Source: Christiangramia fulva (GTDB lineage: Bacteria; Bacteroidota; Bacteroidia; Flavobacteriales; Flavobacteriaceae). From it: 64,000 bases of DNA. A program made the position numbers and the translations under genes. The stretch lies in assembly GCF_003024155.1 (NCBI RefSeq), contig NZ_CP028136.1:2108001-2172000 (forward strand), in the 5' to 3' direction. Below the pieces are notes generated by a model, which was not told the DNA's origin, searched no databases, and was given only the letters and a program-made list of their open reading frames with translations. Positions 16,396-25,945 of this stretch are shown here, in pieces (position 1 is the stretch's first letter; every line of letters starts with the position of its first letter).

Positions 16396-18151
16396 AAGAA
16401 TTCCATATTTCTGCCTTTTTCTTTTTATCCTGTGGGGTAACTTATCTTTTGGTCAGCAAAAAACTTATTGCAACCCTGTAAATATAGATTACGGCTATAC
16501 TCCAATTCCGAATTTTTCAACCCAGGGGCGACATCGGGCAACTGCCGATCCTGTTATTGTAAATTATCATAATAAATATTTCCTGTTTTCTACGAATCAG
16601 TGGGGCTACTGGTGGAGTGACGATATGTATCATTGGAATTTTATTCCGCGGAAATTTTTGCTGCCCTACCACGACGTTTATGATGAACTTTGTGCGCCTG
16701 CTGCTTTTGTGATGAAAGATGAACTTTACCTGATTGGTTCTACCCACGGAAAAACCTTTCCTATCTGGAAAAGCGATAATCCTACCGAAGATGACTGGGA
16801 AATCGCGGTTGACTCCCTGAAAGTTGGTGCCTGGGATCCTGCCTTTTTATACGATGAAGAAAAGGAAAAACTCTTTCTTTACTGGGGTTCAAGCAATGAA
16901 TATCCCATTCTCGGCACCGAGATCAATCCCCAAACCTTACAATCTGAAGGTTATGTGAAACCTTTGGTGAATTTACATCCTGAAGATCACGGCTGGGAAC
17001 GTTTTGGCGAATATAACGACAATACATTTTTGCAGCCCTTCATCGAAGGAGCCTGGATGACCAAGCATAATGATAAGTATTACCTTCAATACAGTGCGCC
17101 TGGCACCGAATTTAGCGGCTATGCCGATGGTGTGTATGTAAGCGATAAACCTCTAAGTGGTTTTAAATATCAAAAGCACAATCCTTTTTCCTATAAACCG
17201 GGAGGCTTTGCGAGAGGCGCAGGCCATGGAGCAACTTATCGCGATAATTTTGGCAAATGGTGGCATGTTTCCACTGTGGTACTGGGAAATAAGAACAATT
17301 TCGAACGACGCATCGGAATCTGGCCCGCGGGCTTTGATGAAGACGACGTGCTCTACTGCAATACGGCCTATGGCGATTATCCAACCTATCTTCCGCAGGA
17401 AAATGCCAGCCATTTAAAAGGAATGTTTACCGGCTGGATGCTGTTAAACTATAATAAGCCGGTGAAGGTTTCCTCTACTTTGGGTGGTTACCATGCCAAC
17501 AACGCGGTGAATGAAGATCTCAAAACCTATTGGTCAGCCGAAACCGGAAAAAAAGGGGAGTGGTTCCAAACCGATTTGGGCGAGCTTTCCACCGTGCAGG
17601 CCATTCAGGTGAATTATGCCGATCAGGACGCGGAATTCCTTGGAAAATCAATGGGTGTCTATCACCAGTATAAGATTTATTCTTCTGAAGATGGTAAGAA
17701 CTGGAAAGTACTGGTTGATAAGAGCAAGAATAAAACCGATGTGCCGCATGACTATATCGAACTGAAGGATCCTGTAAAGACTCGTTTTCTTAAAATTGAA
17801 AATATCAAAATGCCCACCGGGAAGTTTGCTCTGAGCGGTTTTCGGGTCTTCGGAAGGGGAAGCGGCAAGGCCCCCAATCCTGTTGAAGACTTTGTTGTTT
17901 TGAGGGCGAGTCCTGAAAAATATGGCGAACGCCGAAGTTCCTGGTTAAAATGGAAAATGAACGACAATGCCGATGGCTATATGATCTATTTCGGAAAATC
18001 TAAAGACAAACTTTACGGAAGCATCATGGTGTACGGTAAAAACGATTATTTCTTTACCGGCATGGACCGCACCGATGCTTATTATTTCCAGATAGAGGCT
18101 TTTAATAATAATGGCATTTCCGAAAGATCTGAAATCATAAAATCTGAATAG
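16385..18151 (+). CDS. GH43-like enzyme with discoidin and FN3-type domains
   Basis: 588 residues from ATG 16385 (overlapping the previous stop by 11 bases; an ATG at 16367 is the alternative). Signal peptide ends SFGQQ. Residues about 35-345 form a five-bladed propeller of GH43 type; candidate catalytic acids are Asp55 in TADPVI, Asp151 in AWDPAF and Glu221 in FIEGAW. A coagulation factor 5/8 type C (CBM32-like) domain spans about 355-485 (YWSAETGKKGEWFQTDLG .. FALSGFRVFG) and an FN3-like domain covers 500-588. GH43 members are mostly arabinofuranosidases, xylosidases or galactosidases, so this suggests side chains on the glucan, or a second substrate. Exact specificity is unknown. Confidence 0.78.
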   Translation: MRSKRIPYFCLFLFILWGNLSFGQQKTYCNPVNIDYGYTPIPNFSTQGRHRATADPVIVNYHNKYFLFSTNQWGYWWSDDMYHWNFIPRKFLLPYHDVYDELCAPAAFVMKDELYLIGSTHGKTFPIWKSDNPTEDDWEIAVDSLKVGAWDPAFLYDEEKEKLFLYWGSSNEYPILGTEINPQTLQSEGYVKPLVNLHPEDHGWERFGEYNDNTFLQPFIEGAWMTKHNDKYYLQYSAPGTEFSGYADGVYVSDKPLSGFKYQKHNPFSYKPGGFARGAGHGATYRDNFGKWWHVSTVVLGNKNNFERRIGIWPAGFDEDDVLYCNTAYGDYPTYLPQENASHLKGMFTGWMLLNYNKPVKVSSTLGGYHANNAVNEDLKTYWSAETGKKGEWFQTDLGELSTVQAIQVNYADQDAEFLGKSMGVYHQYKIYSSEDGKNWKVLVDKSKNKTDVPHDYIELKDPVKTRFLKIENIKMPTGKFALSGFRVFGRGSGKAPNPVEDFVVLRASPEKYGERRSSWLKWKMNDNADGYMIYFGKSKDKLYGSIMVYGKNDYFFTGMDRTDAYYFQIEAFNNNGISERSEIIKSE

Positions 18152-18167
18152 CAAAACCAAAAATAAA

Positions 18168-20444
18168 ATGGCGATGAGAAAAGTTTATGTATCAATATCG
18201 ATGATTTTCCTCCTGGGAATATCAATATTACAGGCCCAGGAGCGTATTCCCAAGGTAGAAGAACTCCTGTCTAAAATGACCCTGGATGAAAAAATAGGAC
18301 AGTTGAACCTTTTAACTCCCGGAGGTGGAGTCGCGACCGGTGAGGTGGTAAGCAAAAATGTTGAAGAGAAGATCAAAGCAGGAGAAGTTGGAGGGCTTTT
18401 CGGGGTTGCTGGTCCGGCGAAGATCAGGGTGGCGCAGGAATTTGCTGTAAACGATACACGGCTGGGAATTCCGCTTTTGATAGGATCTGATGTCATTCAC
18501 GGTTACAAAACTACTTTTCCTATTCCCCTGGCATCTGCTTCGAGCTGGGATATGGAAATGATCAAACACGCGGCTGAAATTGCTGCGCAGGAAGCCACCG
18601 CCGATGGAATAAACTGGAATTTTTCCCCTATGGTCGATATCGCCCGTGATCCTCGCTGGGGACGTATCGCCGAAGGTGCCGGCGCAGATCCGTATCTCGG
18701 ATCTCAGATCGCCAAAGCCATGGTGCACGGATATCAGGGAGAAGATCTTACCGATCCTGAAACAATGATCGCCACAGTAAAACATTTCGCCCTTTATGGA
18801 GCTCCCGAGGCCGGCCGCGATTACAATACGGTTGACATGAGCCGTATCAAGATGTTCAACGAATACCTGCCTCCCTACAAGGCAGCCGTTGACGCTGGTG
18901 TGGCCTCGGTGATGAGCTCTTTTAACGATGTAGAAGGCGTTCCCGCCTCTGCGAATAAATGGTTATTAACCGATGTTCTTCGTGATCGCTGGGGGTTCGA
19001 CGGATTTGTGGTTTCTGATTATACTTCAGTGAACGAAATGGTCGAGCACGGTATTGGAGACCTGCAGGCGGTTTCTGCCAGAGCGATCAATGCCGGCCTG
19101 GATATGGATATGGTGGGTGAAGGTTTTCTTACCACTCTGAAGAAATCGGTTAAAGAAGGAAAAGTTTCCGAAGAAACAATTACCCAGGCAGCCAGAAGGA
19201 TTCTGAAAGCAAAGTATAAACTTGGTCTTTTTGAAGATCCTTATAAATACCTGGATAAAGGAAGGCCTGATAAAGATATTCTTACAGAGGAACATCGTGA
19301 TTTTGCCCGAAAAATGGCAACTCATTCGTTTGTTCTTCTGAAAAAGCACAATAATGTGCTTCCCCTGAAAAAAAATGCAAAAATTGCTGTAATTGGGCCA
19401 CTGGCCAATGATAAGAGCAATATGCTGGGGACCTGGGCTCCAACGGGTGATTCATCATTTGCGATCCCCATTCTCGAGGGCCTTAAAAAGGCTGCGCCGA
19501 ATGCTAAGATCACCTATGCTAAAGGAGCAAATATTACCAACGATACGACGCTGGCAAAAAATGTGAATGTTTTTGGTGAAAAGGTTTCGATTAGCGATAA
19601 TTCTCCTAAGGTTCTTCTAAAGGAAGCTTTAGATAAGGCCAAAGATTCTGATGTGATTTTAGCGGTTGTGGGAGAGGCTTCTGAAATGACCGGGGAATCG
19701 GCCAGTCGAACCGATATCACCATTCCCGATAGTCAGAAAAAGCTGATCAGGTCACTTGTCGATACTGGAAAACCGGTGGTTTTGCTTCTTATGAGCGGCC
19801 GTCCCCTTGATATTTCCGAAGAAATGAAACTCCCCGTGAGCATTCTGCAAATCTGGTTCCCCGGTGTGGAGGCCGGAAATGCCGTGGCCGATGTTGTTTT
19901 TGGGGACTATAATCCTTCCGGAAAACTTACCGCAAGTTGGCCGAGAAGCGTGGGGCAGATCCCTGTTTATTATCGCCATAAATCTACCGGGAGACCGGCA
20001 GCTTCCGATGAATTTCAGAAATTTCGCTCTAATTATATAGATTCGCCTAACTCACCTTTGCTGCCATTCGGTTACGGCCTTAGTTACACCGATTTCAACT
20101 TTGAAGATGTAAAAGCGAGTGCCGATACATTAAATGCCGATGGCTCCCTGGAAATTTCCGCGAAAATTACCAATACGGGGAATTACGACGGCGAGGAAGT
20201 GGTGCAACTCTACCTTCACGATGTGGTAAGAAGTATCACCCCGCCGGTCAAGGAACTGAAGGCATTTAAAAAGATATTTTTGAAAAAGGGAGAATCTAAA
20301 ACAGTGACTTTCACTATAACTCCTGAAGACCTTAAATTTTATAATTCCGATTTGGAATACGTGGCAGAACCAGGAGAATTTGAATTTTCAGTGGCAGGTT
20401 CCTCGGCTGCCGATTTCGATGGAAGTTTTGTCTATGAAAAATAA
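18168..20444 (+). CDS. GH3 beta-glucosidase, periplasmic
   Basis: 758 residues, full length for the BglX type. Signal peptide ends ISILQAQ. N-terminal TIM-barrel (about 25-350) with the GH3 signature VVSDYTSV, nucleophile Asp284, and the KHFALYG substrate-binding motif; alpha/beta-sandwich domain (about 370-610); C-terminal FnIII-like domain (about 660-750). It would hydrolyse short beta-glucosides imported by SusCD to glucose in the periplasm. In Bacteroides thetaiotaomicron a GH3 encoded beside a GH144 (BT_3567/BT_3566) prefers sophorose, which supports the same role here. Last gene of the plus-strand PUL operon. Confidence 0.92.
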   Translation: MAMRKVYVSISMIFLLGISILQAQERIPKVEELLSKMTLDEKIGQLNLLTPGGGVATGEVVSKNVEEKIKAGEVGGLFGVAGPAKIRVAQEFAVNDTRLGIPLLIGSDVIHGYKTTFPIPLASASSWDMEMIKHAAEIAAQEATADGINWNFSPMVDIARDPRWGRIAEGAGADPYLGSQIAKAMVHGYQGEDLTDPETMIATVKHFALYGAPEAGRDYNTVDMSRIKMFNEYLPPYKAAVDAGVASVMSSFNDVEGVPASANKWLLTDVLRDRWGFDGFVVSDYTSVNEMVEHGIGDLQAVSARAINAGLDMDMVGEGFLTTLKKSVKEGKVSEETITQAARRILKAKYKLGLFEDPYKYLDKGRPDKDILTEEHRDFARKMATHSFVLLKKHNNVLPLKKNAKIAVIGPLANDKSNMLGTWAPTGDSSFAIPILEGLKKAAPNAKITYAKGANITNDTTLAKNVNVFGEKVSISDNSPKVLLKEALDKAKDSDVILAVVGEASEMTGESASRTDITIPDSQKKLIRSLVDTGKPVVLLLMSGRPLDISEEMKLPVSILQIWFPGVEAGNAVADVVFGDYNPSGKLTASWPRSVGQIPVYYRHKSTGRPAASDEFQKFRSNYIDSPNSPLLPFGYGLSYTDFNFEDVKASADTLNADGSLEISAKITNTGNYDGEEVVQLYLHDVVRSITPPVKELKAFKKIFLKKGESKTVTFTITPEDLKFYNSDLEYVAEPGEFEFSVAGSSAADFDGSFVYEK

Positions 20445-20466
20445 TCCATTTAGTTTTAGTTTGTAA

Positions 20467-20504
20467 AAGAGTCCCCTGCGTTCCATGTTGATGCCGGGGC
20501 TCTT
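20467..20504 (-). terminator. Terminator between convergent GH3 and GH2 genes
   Basis: Stem AAGAG(T)CCCC (20467-20476) pairs with GGGGCTCTT (20496-20504) with one bulged T. On the minus strand the stem is followed by TTTTAC, so it best serves the GH2 operon, whose stop is at 20508; it may also stop read-through from GH3. Confidence 0.6.
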
Positions 20505-20507
20505 CAT

Positions 20508-23087
20508 TTATAGCCTTTCCAGTCTAATTCCGCTTAAGACAGGTTGGCCTTCCACGGGATCAAATTCAATGGAAATCCCATTGTCACTCCAGATCTCATA
20601 GTCGATTTCTACTGCCTGGAGAATACCATATTGGGCAGCCAGGTTGAGATTTCGTTCTACTTTTCTTCCATTTATAGAAATATTAAAAATTCGTGTATCT
20701 TCAGTAGATCCCCTGCTTTCATTGCTCAAATTGTAAAGGGTTTCTTTGGAAGCAGAACGATTTGGTTCGGTGAAAAATAAAGAAATCTTATATTTTCCCG
20801 GTTTGGTATTAAACTTATAGGCCTTGATCCCCTCTCTCATGGTCTGGAAAAGCGGATCATTTTCGGTGTTTTTGATGTTGGCCGCTGTTCCCTGGAATTT
20901 TGAAGCTGACTCCCGGTAATCTTTTCCACCAATATAGCCGAAGGAATTTTCGGTGTAAGGCTGGTCGCTTATCCAGATCTCCCCGGTTTTCTCGTCAATA
21001 AAATCGGAATGCGCACCCGCGTTTATATTGATGGTATTGTTTTCGATATTCTGAAGCAGGTTTTCACGGAAATGCACTTTAATTTTCCGCTGAAATTCAG
21101 AATTTCCGGCTTTAGCCGTCAGCCGATGTTCTCCTTCTGATAAAGGAAGCTTAAAAATGGCAATATTATCATTTACAGCTGCGGTTTCTGAAGTTTTCCT
21201 GTCGATATTCAACTCGACATTTTCAGTATTCGCGAAGACCTTGAGCTCTATAGAATCATTTTTATGAATAAACCTGTTCTGGAAATTCCTGCCGGCGATA
21301 TACACAAAATCATTCTCCGAGAAGCGTGTCTTGTAATAATAATAAATATCTTTTGGTTTCCGGTTGAAGTTCACCAGGCCTTTCTGATTGATGCCCGGCC
21401 GCGTATCCTGCCTGCCGGAAGATCCAAAATCGGCAAAATTCCAGGCTGTCATTCCAAGTACATAAGGCCGTTCCATCACCTGGTTGATATAGCTCAAATG
21501 GCTTTTTAACTGATAAGCCTCACTGAAATCCCAGGGTTTTGGATCATTGGTTTGAATCCTGGAATCGCTTCCCGGACCGTATTCTGAAATAATTAAAGGC
21601 CGGTTTGGGTATTTTTGATGTTGTTTATCAAGGAATTTCCCAAAATTTTCGAGCCCCGGGGAATACCATCCAAAATACAAATTCCAGCCGATAACATCGG
21701 GAATATCGGCTATGCCCGAGGTATTGTAAAGTTCATTTTCATGCAGCGCCATCACCGTTAAGCGCGAAGTGTCCAGGGCTTTAGTCGCCGCTTCGAGTTT
21801 TTTAGCCAGTTCCACGCTGGTTTCGATCTTAGCCGATTTCTCAGCTTCGGTCATCTCGCGGTTAAAAACCAGCCTTATAAAGATCTCGTTCATATATCCC
21901 CAAAACACGATGGAAGGGTGATTGTACAGCTGCAGGATCTGCTCACGCTGCATATTCACGGCGTTTTGATGATAGGTATCTGAAGCGGTCACATCGTTAA
22001 TTATCGGAACCTCGGTCCACACCAGCAATCCCAGTTCGTCGCACATCCTGTATACTTCAGGATCCTGCGGATAATGGGCCAGCCGCACAAAATTACTGCC
22101 CATGTCCTTGATCATTTTGTAATCTTTGCGATGGATAAAATTGGGGAGGGCATTACCAAGATCTTCAAAATCCTGGTGACGATTGGCACCAATAAGTTTT
22201 ATGGGTTTTCCATTCAGGAAAAAGCCTTTTTCGGGATCTGCGCGAAACCACCTACAGCCAAAATTTGAGATAAATGAATCTACAATTTCGCCTTTTTTAT
22301 TCTTTAAATTGGCTTTCAGGAGATACAAATCAGGAGAATTGGGAGACCAGAGAACGGGATTTTCAATATTAAAATTAAAAGAAAATTGAGTGCGCTTATA
22401 TTTAAAAGTTTTGACTTCTTTATGAACGATCTTTCCTTGCGGATCTGAGATTTCCACTTCAACAGATAGGTTTTTATCTTCAGAATGAGGGATAAATTCA
22501 CCTTCAAAATATACAGAAGCGACTTTTTCAGAAACTTTTGGTGTTCTTATGAGAAGGTTTCCCGCGGCATTGCCCTCAATTTTAAAATGGGATTTGCCGG
22601 TAATGATCAATTCGAGGTCACGGTAGATTCCGCCGTAAAAATTAAAATCGGCTTCCAGCGGAGGGATGTCTTCGTTAAAGGAATTATCAACTTCGATCCG
22701 GAATTCGTTAGCCTTTCCAAATTTCAAAAAATCTGAAATATCAAAGGCAAAACCGGTATATCCGCCAATATGCTCACCTGCTTTTTTGCCATTTATGAAA
22801 ACCCGGGTGAGCTGATTGGCACCTTCAAAATGAATAAAAACCGACTTTTCCTGATAGGCTTCGGGAATAAAGATCTCTTTGGAATAAATTCCCTTTCCGC
22901 GATAATATTTCCGGTCTTCCTCAAAAGCATCTTTCGCATTCCAGGTATGAGGGATATTCACAATTTCTGAAACCGAATCTTTTTCCAGTCGAAAATCCCA
23001 GCCGGGATTGATGGTTTTTACAAGCCGCTGCGCATTGCAGAATGAAAAGGCAAACAGGAAAATGAAAAGAAAAGCTTTATGATTCAT
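20508..23087 (-). CDS. GH2 family beta-glycosidase with malectin-like domain
   Basis: 859 residues from ATG 23087; the longer open frame upstream lacks a signal peptide and overlaps the next gene, whereas this start gives MNHKAFLFIFLFAFSFCNAQ. Domain order: GH2 sugar-binding jelly roll (about 40-190), Ig-like domain (195-300), TIM barrel (305-590), Ig-like region, then a malectin-like carbohydrate-binding domain (about 690-859, INAGAHSDF.. FGYIGGKDYRES). Acid/base Glu401 lies in YMNEIF and nucleophile Glu502 in IISEYGPG. GH2 enzymes are beta-galactosidases, glucuronidases, mannosidases and others, so specificity is open. First glycosidase of a three-gene minus-strand operon convergent with the PUL. 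Confidence 0.88.
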   Translation of the reverse strand: MNHKAFLFIFLFAFSFCNAQRLVKTINPGWDFRLEKDSVSEIVNIPHTWNAKDAFEEDRKYYRGKGIYSKEIFIPEAYQEKSVFIHFEGANQLTRVFINGKKAGEHIGGYTGFAFDISDFLKFGKANEFRIEVDNSFNEDIPPLEADFNFYGGIYRDLELIITGKSHFKIEGNAAGNLLIRTPKVSEKVASVYFEGEFIPHSEDKNLSVEVEISDPQGKIVHKEVKTFKYKRTQFSFNFNIENPVLWSPNSPDLYLLKANLKNKKGEIVDSFISNFGCRWFRADPEKGFFLNGKPIKLIGANRHQDFEDLGNALPNFIHRKDYKMIKDMGSNFVRLAHYPQDPEVYRMCDELGLLVWTEVPIINDVTASDTYHQNAVNMQREQILQLYNHPSIVFWGYMNEIFIRLVFNREMTEAEKSAKIETSVELAKKLEAATKALDTSRLTVMALHENELYNTSGIADIPDVIGWNLYFGWYSPGLENFGKFLDKQHQKYPNRPLIISEYGPGSDSRIQTNDPKPWDFSEAYQLKSHLSYINQVMERPYVLGMTAWNFADFGSSGRQDTRPGINQKGLVNFNRKPKDIYYYYKTRFSENDFVYIAGRNFQNRFIHKNDSIELKVFANTENVELNIDRKTSETAAVNDNIAIFKLPLSEGEHRLTAKAGNSEFQRKIKVHFRENLLQNIENNTININAGAHSDFIDEKTGEIWISDQPYTENSFGYIGGKDYRESASKFQGTAANIKNTENDPLFQTMREGIKAYKFNTKPGKYKISLFFTEPNRSASKETLYNLSNESRGSTEDTRIFNISINGRKVERNLNLAAQYGILQAVEIDYEIWSDNGISIEFDPVEGQPVLSGIRLERL

Positions 23088-23094
23088 AAATATT

Positions 23095-24273
23095 TTATTC
23101 GGGTGAGACGGGTTGAGTCCAGGCGACTTCTTTATCGCCTTCCTGATAAGGATTTTTCTTGTTTTTATCTGAAATGATCTTTGCGCGCACAAAAAGCACA
23201 TTCTGGGGAAGATTATAAGAAGCTTCTTTTCCCTCGACGGCTTTAAGCACTTCGCTTTTCATCGATCCTTTTTTTACCCCGATAAATTGTATCTGGTAAT
23301 GAACATTTTCTTCTGGTTTTACGCTTATCGAAAGCCTGTTGTCTTTAAAATCGACTTTTTGAAGGCTTACCCCTGTACTGGCGTAAAAATCTCCATTTTC
23401 AAGGGAGGAGATGATGGCTTCAGGAGTCAGTTCTTTTGCTTTTACCACCACCCAGCCACGGCCTGCATTGCTGTATCTCGACCCGAATTTATGGTAATTA
23501 TGGCTGTCATCGGTGGCGATTCCCAAAAGCAGGGGTTTGCCCATAGATTTATAGGCAATATTGACTTTATCCCAAATTTCTTCGGTGCTGTCGTGCAGGC
23601 TGTCGCCATAATTATTTACCAGTGGATGCCCGTTGAAAACCTCAAAAAAGCGTTCGCCATTGAGCTGAATGATATCCTTAGCTGTGATCGCATAAGTAAA
23701 ATTAGGATGGTTGAGATGTTGAAGAATGGGCTTTCCGGTTTCTTCGCTTTGCTGTTTGATAGCATCCAGATTATTCTGAATTAGCTCTCCAATGGTATTT
23801 CCCTCTTTAGGCTGAATGACCTTTTGAACATTGATCGCGCCCATATGTACCGCTTTATCTGCAAGATAAGAAGTCACCTCTTCGGCTTTAAAGATTTTGA
23901 ATTTTTCCGGCTCCTCGAAAAGAGGACGAAATTCGTCAAGTGTCTTTAATTTCACCTGAAGTTCATCGCCTTCCTTCTTATAATCTACCCAATCTTCGCC
24001 GTACTTGTCCAGATAATCCTGAAAAGCATTTCTGTACAAGCTATCTTTTGAAATACTTTTCCATTTTTCACCTTCCGCGATAATATTATGATCAGAAAGT
24101 GCCACAAACTGGTAGCCGTGATCTTTATACCATTGCATGACCATTTCGGGAAATTCATCGCCATCACTCCAGTAAGAATGCGTGTGTAGATTTCCTTTAT
24201 ACCAATTTTCCTTCTGGGCATTAGCCGAAAATATTAGTAAAAGCGCAATGATTTGTAGCAGGATCTTTTTCAT
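23095..24273 (-). CDS. Exported PHP-domain metallohydrolase (CehA/McbA-like)
   Basis: 392 residues with signal peptide MKKILLQIIALLLIFSANAQ. PHP metal-binding motifs are all present: HTHSYWSDG, SDHN, a Glu in KAEEVTSY, His in HLNHPN, EVFNGH and DDSH near residue 255. PHP proteins are metal-dependent phosphoesterases or related hydrolases; the CehA/McbA group with export signals has been linked to ester hydrolysis. It lies 7 bases upstream of the GH2 start and 6 bases after the esterase stop, clearly one operon. A role in removing phospho- or ester substituents from the PUL substrate is plausible but unproven. Confidence 0.8.
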   Translation of the reverse strand: MKKILLQIIALLLIFSANAQKENWYKGNLHTHSYWSDGDEFPEMVMQWYKDHGYQFVALSDHNIIAEGEKWKSISKDSLYRNAFQDYLDKYGEDWVDYKKEGDELQVKLKTLDEFRPLFEEPEKFKIFKAEEVTSYLADKAVHMGAINVQKVIQPKEGNTIGELIQNNLDAIKQQSEETGKPILQHLNHPNFTYAITAKDIIQLNGERFFEVFNGHPLVNNYGDSLHDSTEEIWDKVNIAYKSMGKPLLLGIATDDSHNYHKFGSRYSNAGRGWVVVKAKELTPEAIISSLENGDFYASTGVSLQKVDFKDNRLSISVKPEENVHYQIQFIGVKKGSMKSEVLKAVEGKEASYNLPQNVLFVRAKIISDKNKKNPYQEGDKEVAWTQPVSPE

Positions 24274-24279
24274 AATTTT

Positions 24280-25182
24280 TTATTCATAGACGGTTTCCTG
24301 AATTTTCATATTTTGAAATACAACATTCTTCAGAAATCCAAATAGCTGCGGAAAATATTGAAAAGGCATTCCGGAAATCTCATGTCCGGCGCCATCAAAA
24401 GAGAAAAATAGATAAGAAGTATTCAGTTTTTGCAACTTTTCAGTAATGGTTTCTGCACCATCCAGAATAATATATCCGGGTTCTGAAGGCTCACAATAAT
24501 GATGCGGAGCTGTGGCATAAGGCACAAGCTGATCTGCGGTTCCGTGAAAAAAGAGTCCGGGAATTGCCTGTTCTTTGTTAAGATATCTTACATCTACGAT
24601 CGCTCCGGCCAGAGAGATCACCGCTGAAAACTGAATGTCTTTATAAGGATTTTCGGTTCCAAACATGAGCTGCGGATTATAGATGGCATTGAGCACAGCT
24701 TCTGCTCCGGCGCTGCTGCCGCCGGCAATAATTTTATTTTCGTCGATGGAAAATTCAGATGCATGATCTATCAGGTATTTAACCGCATCCATATAATCTT
24801 CCGCGGCCATTTGGAAGGTTTTTATCTTTCCTTCAGCTGCAAAATCACAACCAAAAGATTTATTTTTCCGGGTAAGTCGGTAAGAAATGAGCGCAACATT
24901 ATAGCCTTTGGCCGCGGCTGTTTTTGTAAACCGCACTTCCTGTGGATTTTTCGGACTTCCGCCTGAAAATCCTCCTCCGTGCATAAAGACTATGGTAGGT
25001 CTCTTTTTTTCTGAATTTTCAGGCTGGTAGAGATCTACGATGAGTTTTTCACCATCTTTTTCAGCATAGGTTTTGGTGATCGGCTCTTTAACTTTATAAA
25101 GGCTGTCAACATAAACTTCCTGAGCTAAAAGCATTTGCAGGGGCAAAAGGAACAGGAAAACAGATAATTTCGATTTCATCAT
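24280..25182 (-). CDS. Exported alpha/beta hydrolase esterase
   Basis: 300 residues from ATG 25182 (MMKSKLSVFLFLLPLQMLLAQ signal peptide; an upstream in-frame ATG at 25206 would extend it by eight). Esterase/lipase motifs: oxyanion HGGGFSGG, nucleophile Ser in GGSSAGAEA (about residue 155), Asp in HGTADQLVP and His in GAGHEISG near the C-terminus. This is the hormone-sensitive-lipase/feruloyl or acetyl-xylan-esterase-like group often found in PULs. First gene of the esterase-PHP-GH2 operon. Its substrate cannot be told. Confidence 0.82.
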   Translation of the reverse strand: MMKSKLSVFLFLLPLQMLLAQEVYVDSLYKVKEPITKTYAEKDGEKLIVDLYQPENSEKKRPTIVFMHGGGFSGGSPKNPQEVRFTKTAAAKGYNVALISYRLTRKNKSFGCDFAAEGKIKTFQMAAEDYMDAVKYLIDHASEFSIDENKIIAGGSSAGAEAVLNAIYNPQLMFGTENPYKDIQFSAVISLAGAIVDVRYLNKEQAIPGLFFHGTADQLVPYATAPHHYCEPSEPGYIILDGAETITEKLQKLNTSYLFFSFDGAGHEISGMPFQYFPQLFGFLKNVVFQNMKIQETVYE

Positions 25183-25257
25183 TTTGGCAGGGTTTTGAAC
25201 ATTCAATATACTTAATTTTGAAGGTATAAATAAGTGGTTTTTTCGATTAGAAAATTC

Positions 25258-25265
25258 TATCTTCG
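25258..25265 (+). promoter_or_regulatory. Possible -7 box (TATCTTCG) for yqeY
   Basis: One mismatch to TAnnTTTG, 19 bases before the ATG at 25285, the short spacing seen at other genes in this window. No clear -33 element. Confidence 0.35.
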
Positions 25266-25284
25266 CAGCATAATTTTTATAATT

Positions 25285-25734
25285 ATGAGTTTACAGGATA
25301 AGGTAATGGTCGAGATGAAGGCCGCGATGAAGGCAAAAGACAGTGCGAGACTGGAAGCGCTTCGGGCGGTAAAAAGCGCCATTTTACTGGCTAATACCGA
25401 AAGTTCTTCGAAAGACGGTCTAAGCGAAGATGAAGAGATGAAGTTGTTGCAAAAGCTTGTAAAGCAACGCAAGGAAAGCGCGACAATTTATCGTGAACAG
25501 GGTAGAGCCGATCTTGCCGAGCCTGAAGAAACCCAGGCGGAAGTGATCGAACAATTTTTACCTGAACAATTAAGCGAAGCTGAAATTGAGGCAAAAGTAG
25601 ATGAGGTGATCGCCAAAACCGGTGCCAGCGGAATGCAGGATATGGGAAAGGTAATGGGACTTGTTACCAAAGATCTCGCTGGGAAGGCTGATGGAAAGAC
25701 CATTTCAACAATTGTAAAAAGAAAGCTTGGATAA
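25285..25734 (+). CDS. GatB/YqeY domain protein
   Basis: 149 residues from ATG 25285 (MSLQDKVMVEMKAAMKAKD); the upstream extension of the open frame is rich in Ile/Phe and falls across the promoter, so it is excluded. The whole protein is the YqeY domain, related to the C-terminal tRNA-binding region of GatB, with the conserved KQRKESA and FLPEQLSE motifs. Likely soluble and tRNA-associated; in many bacteria its exact role is unsettled. It stands alone between the esterase operon (divergent) and the heptamer array. Confidence 0.9.
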   Translation: MSLQDKVMVEMKAAMKAKDSARLEALRAVKSAILLANTESSSKDGLSEDEEMKLLQKLVKQRKESATIYREQGRADLAEPEETQAEVIEQFLPEQLSEAEIEAKVDEVIAKTGASGMQDMGKVMGLVTKDLAGKADGKTISTIVKRKLG

Positions 25735-25737
25735 ACA

Positions 25738-25754
25738 GTTCGGAGTTCGGAGTT
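25738..25754. repeat. Short 7-bp repeat (GTTCGGA x2.4)
   Basis: Starting four bases after the yqeY stop, GTTCGGA occurs twice and is followed by GTT. It has the same period (7) as the much longer array 48 bases further on but a different unit. Confidence 0.7.
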
Positions 25755-25801
25755 GAAATTTTTTGAAAATATTTTTAGAATAGGAAGAAATTTTTCAGCT
25801 T

Positions 25802-25945
25802 TGAATACTGAATACTGAATACTGAATACTGAATACTGAATACTGAATACTGAATACTGAATACTGAATACTGAATACTGAATACTGAATACTGAATACT
25901 GAATACTGAATACTGAATACTGAATACTGAATACTGAATACTGAA
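25802..25945. repeat. Heptanucleotide tandem array, unit TGAATAC, about 20.6 copies
   Basis: 144 bases of uninterrupted 7-bp repeats with no base differing from the unit. The array ends two bases before the first base of the tRNA-Arg acceptor stem (25948). Because 7 is not a multiple of 3, the array reads through all frames and gives a spurious repetitive open frame (SIQYSVF). No protein gene is supported here. Copy number should be unstable through replication slippage. Confidence 0.97.

Noticed and set aside
25802..25945. Possible CRISPR array
   Set aside because: There are no spacers; the repeats are contiguous 7-mers and no cas genes are near.
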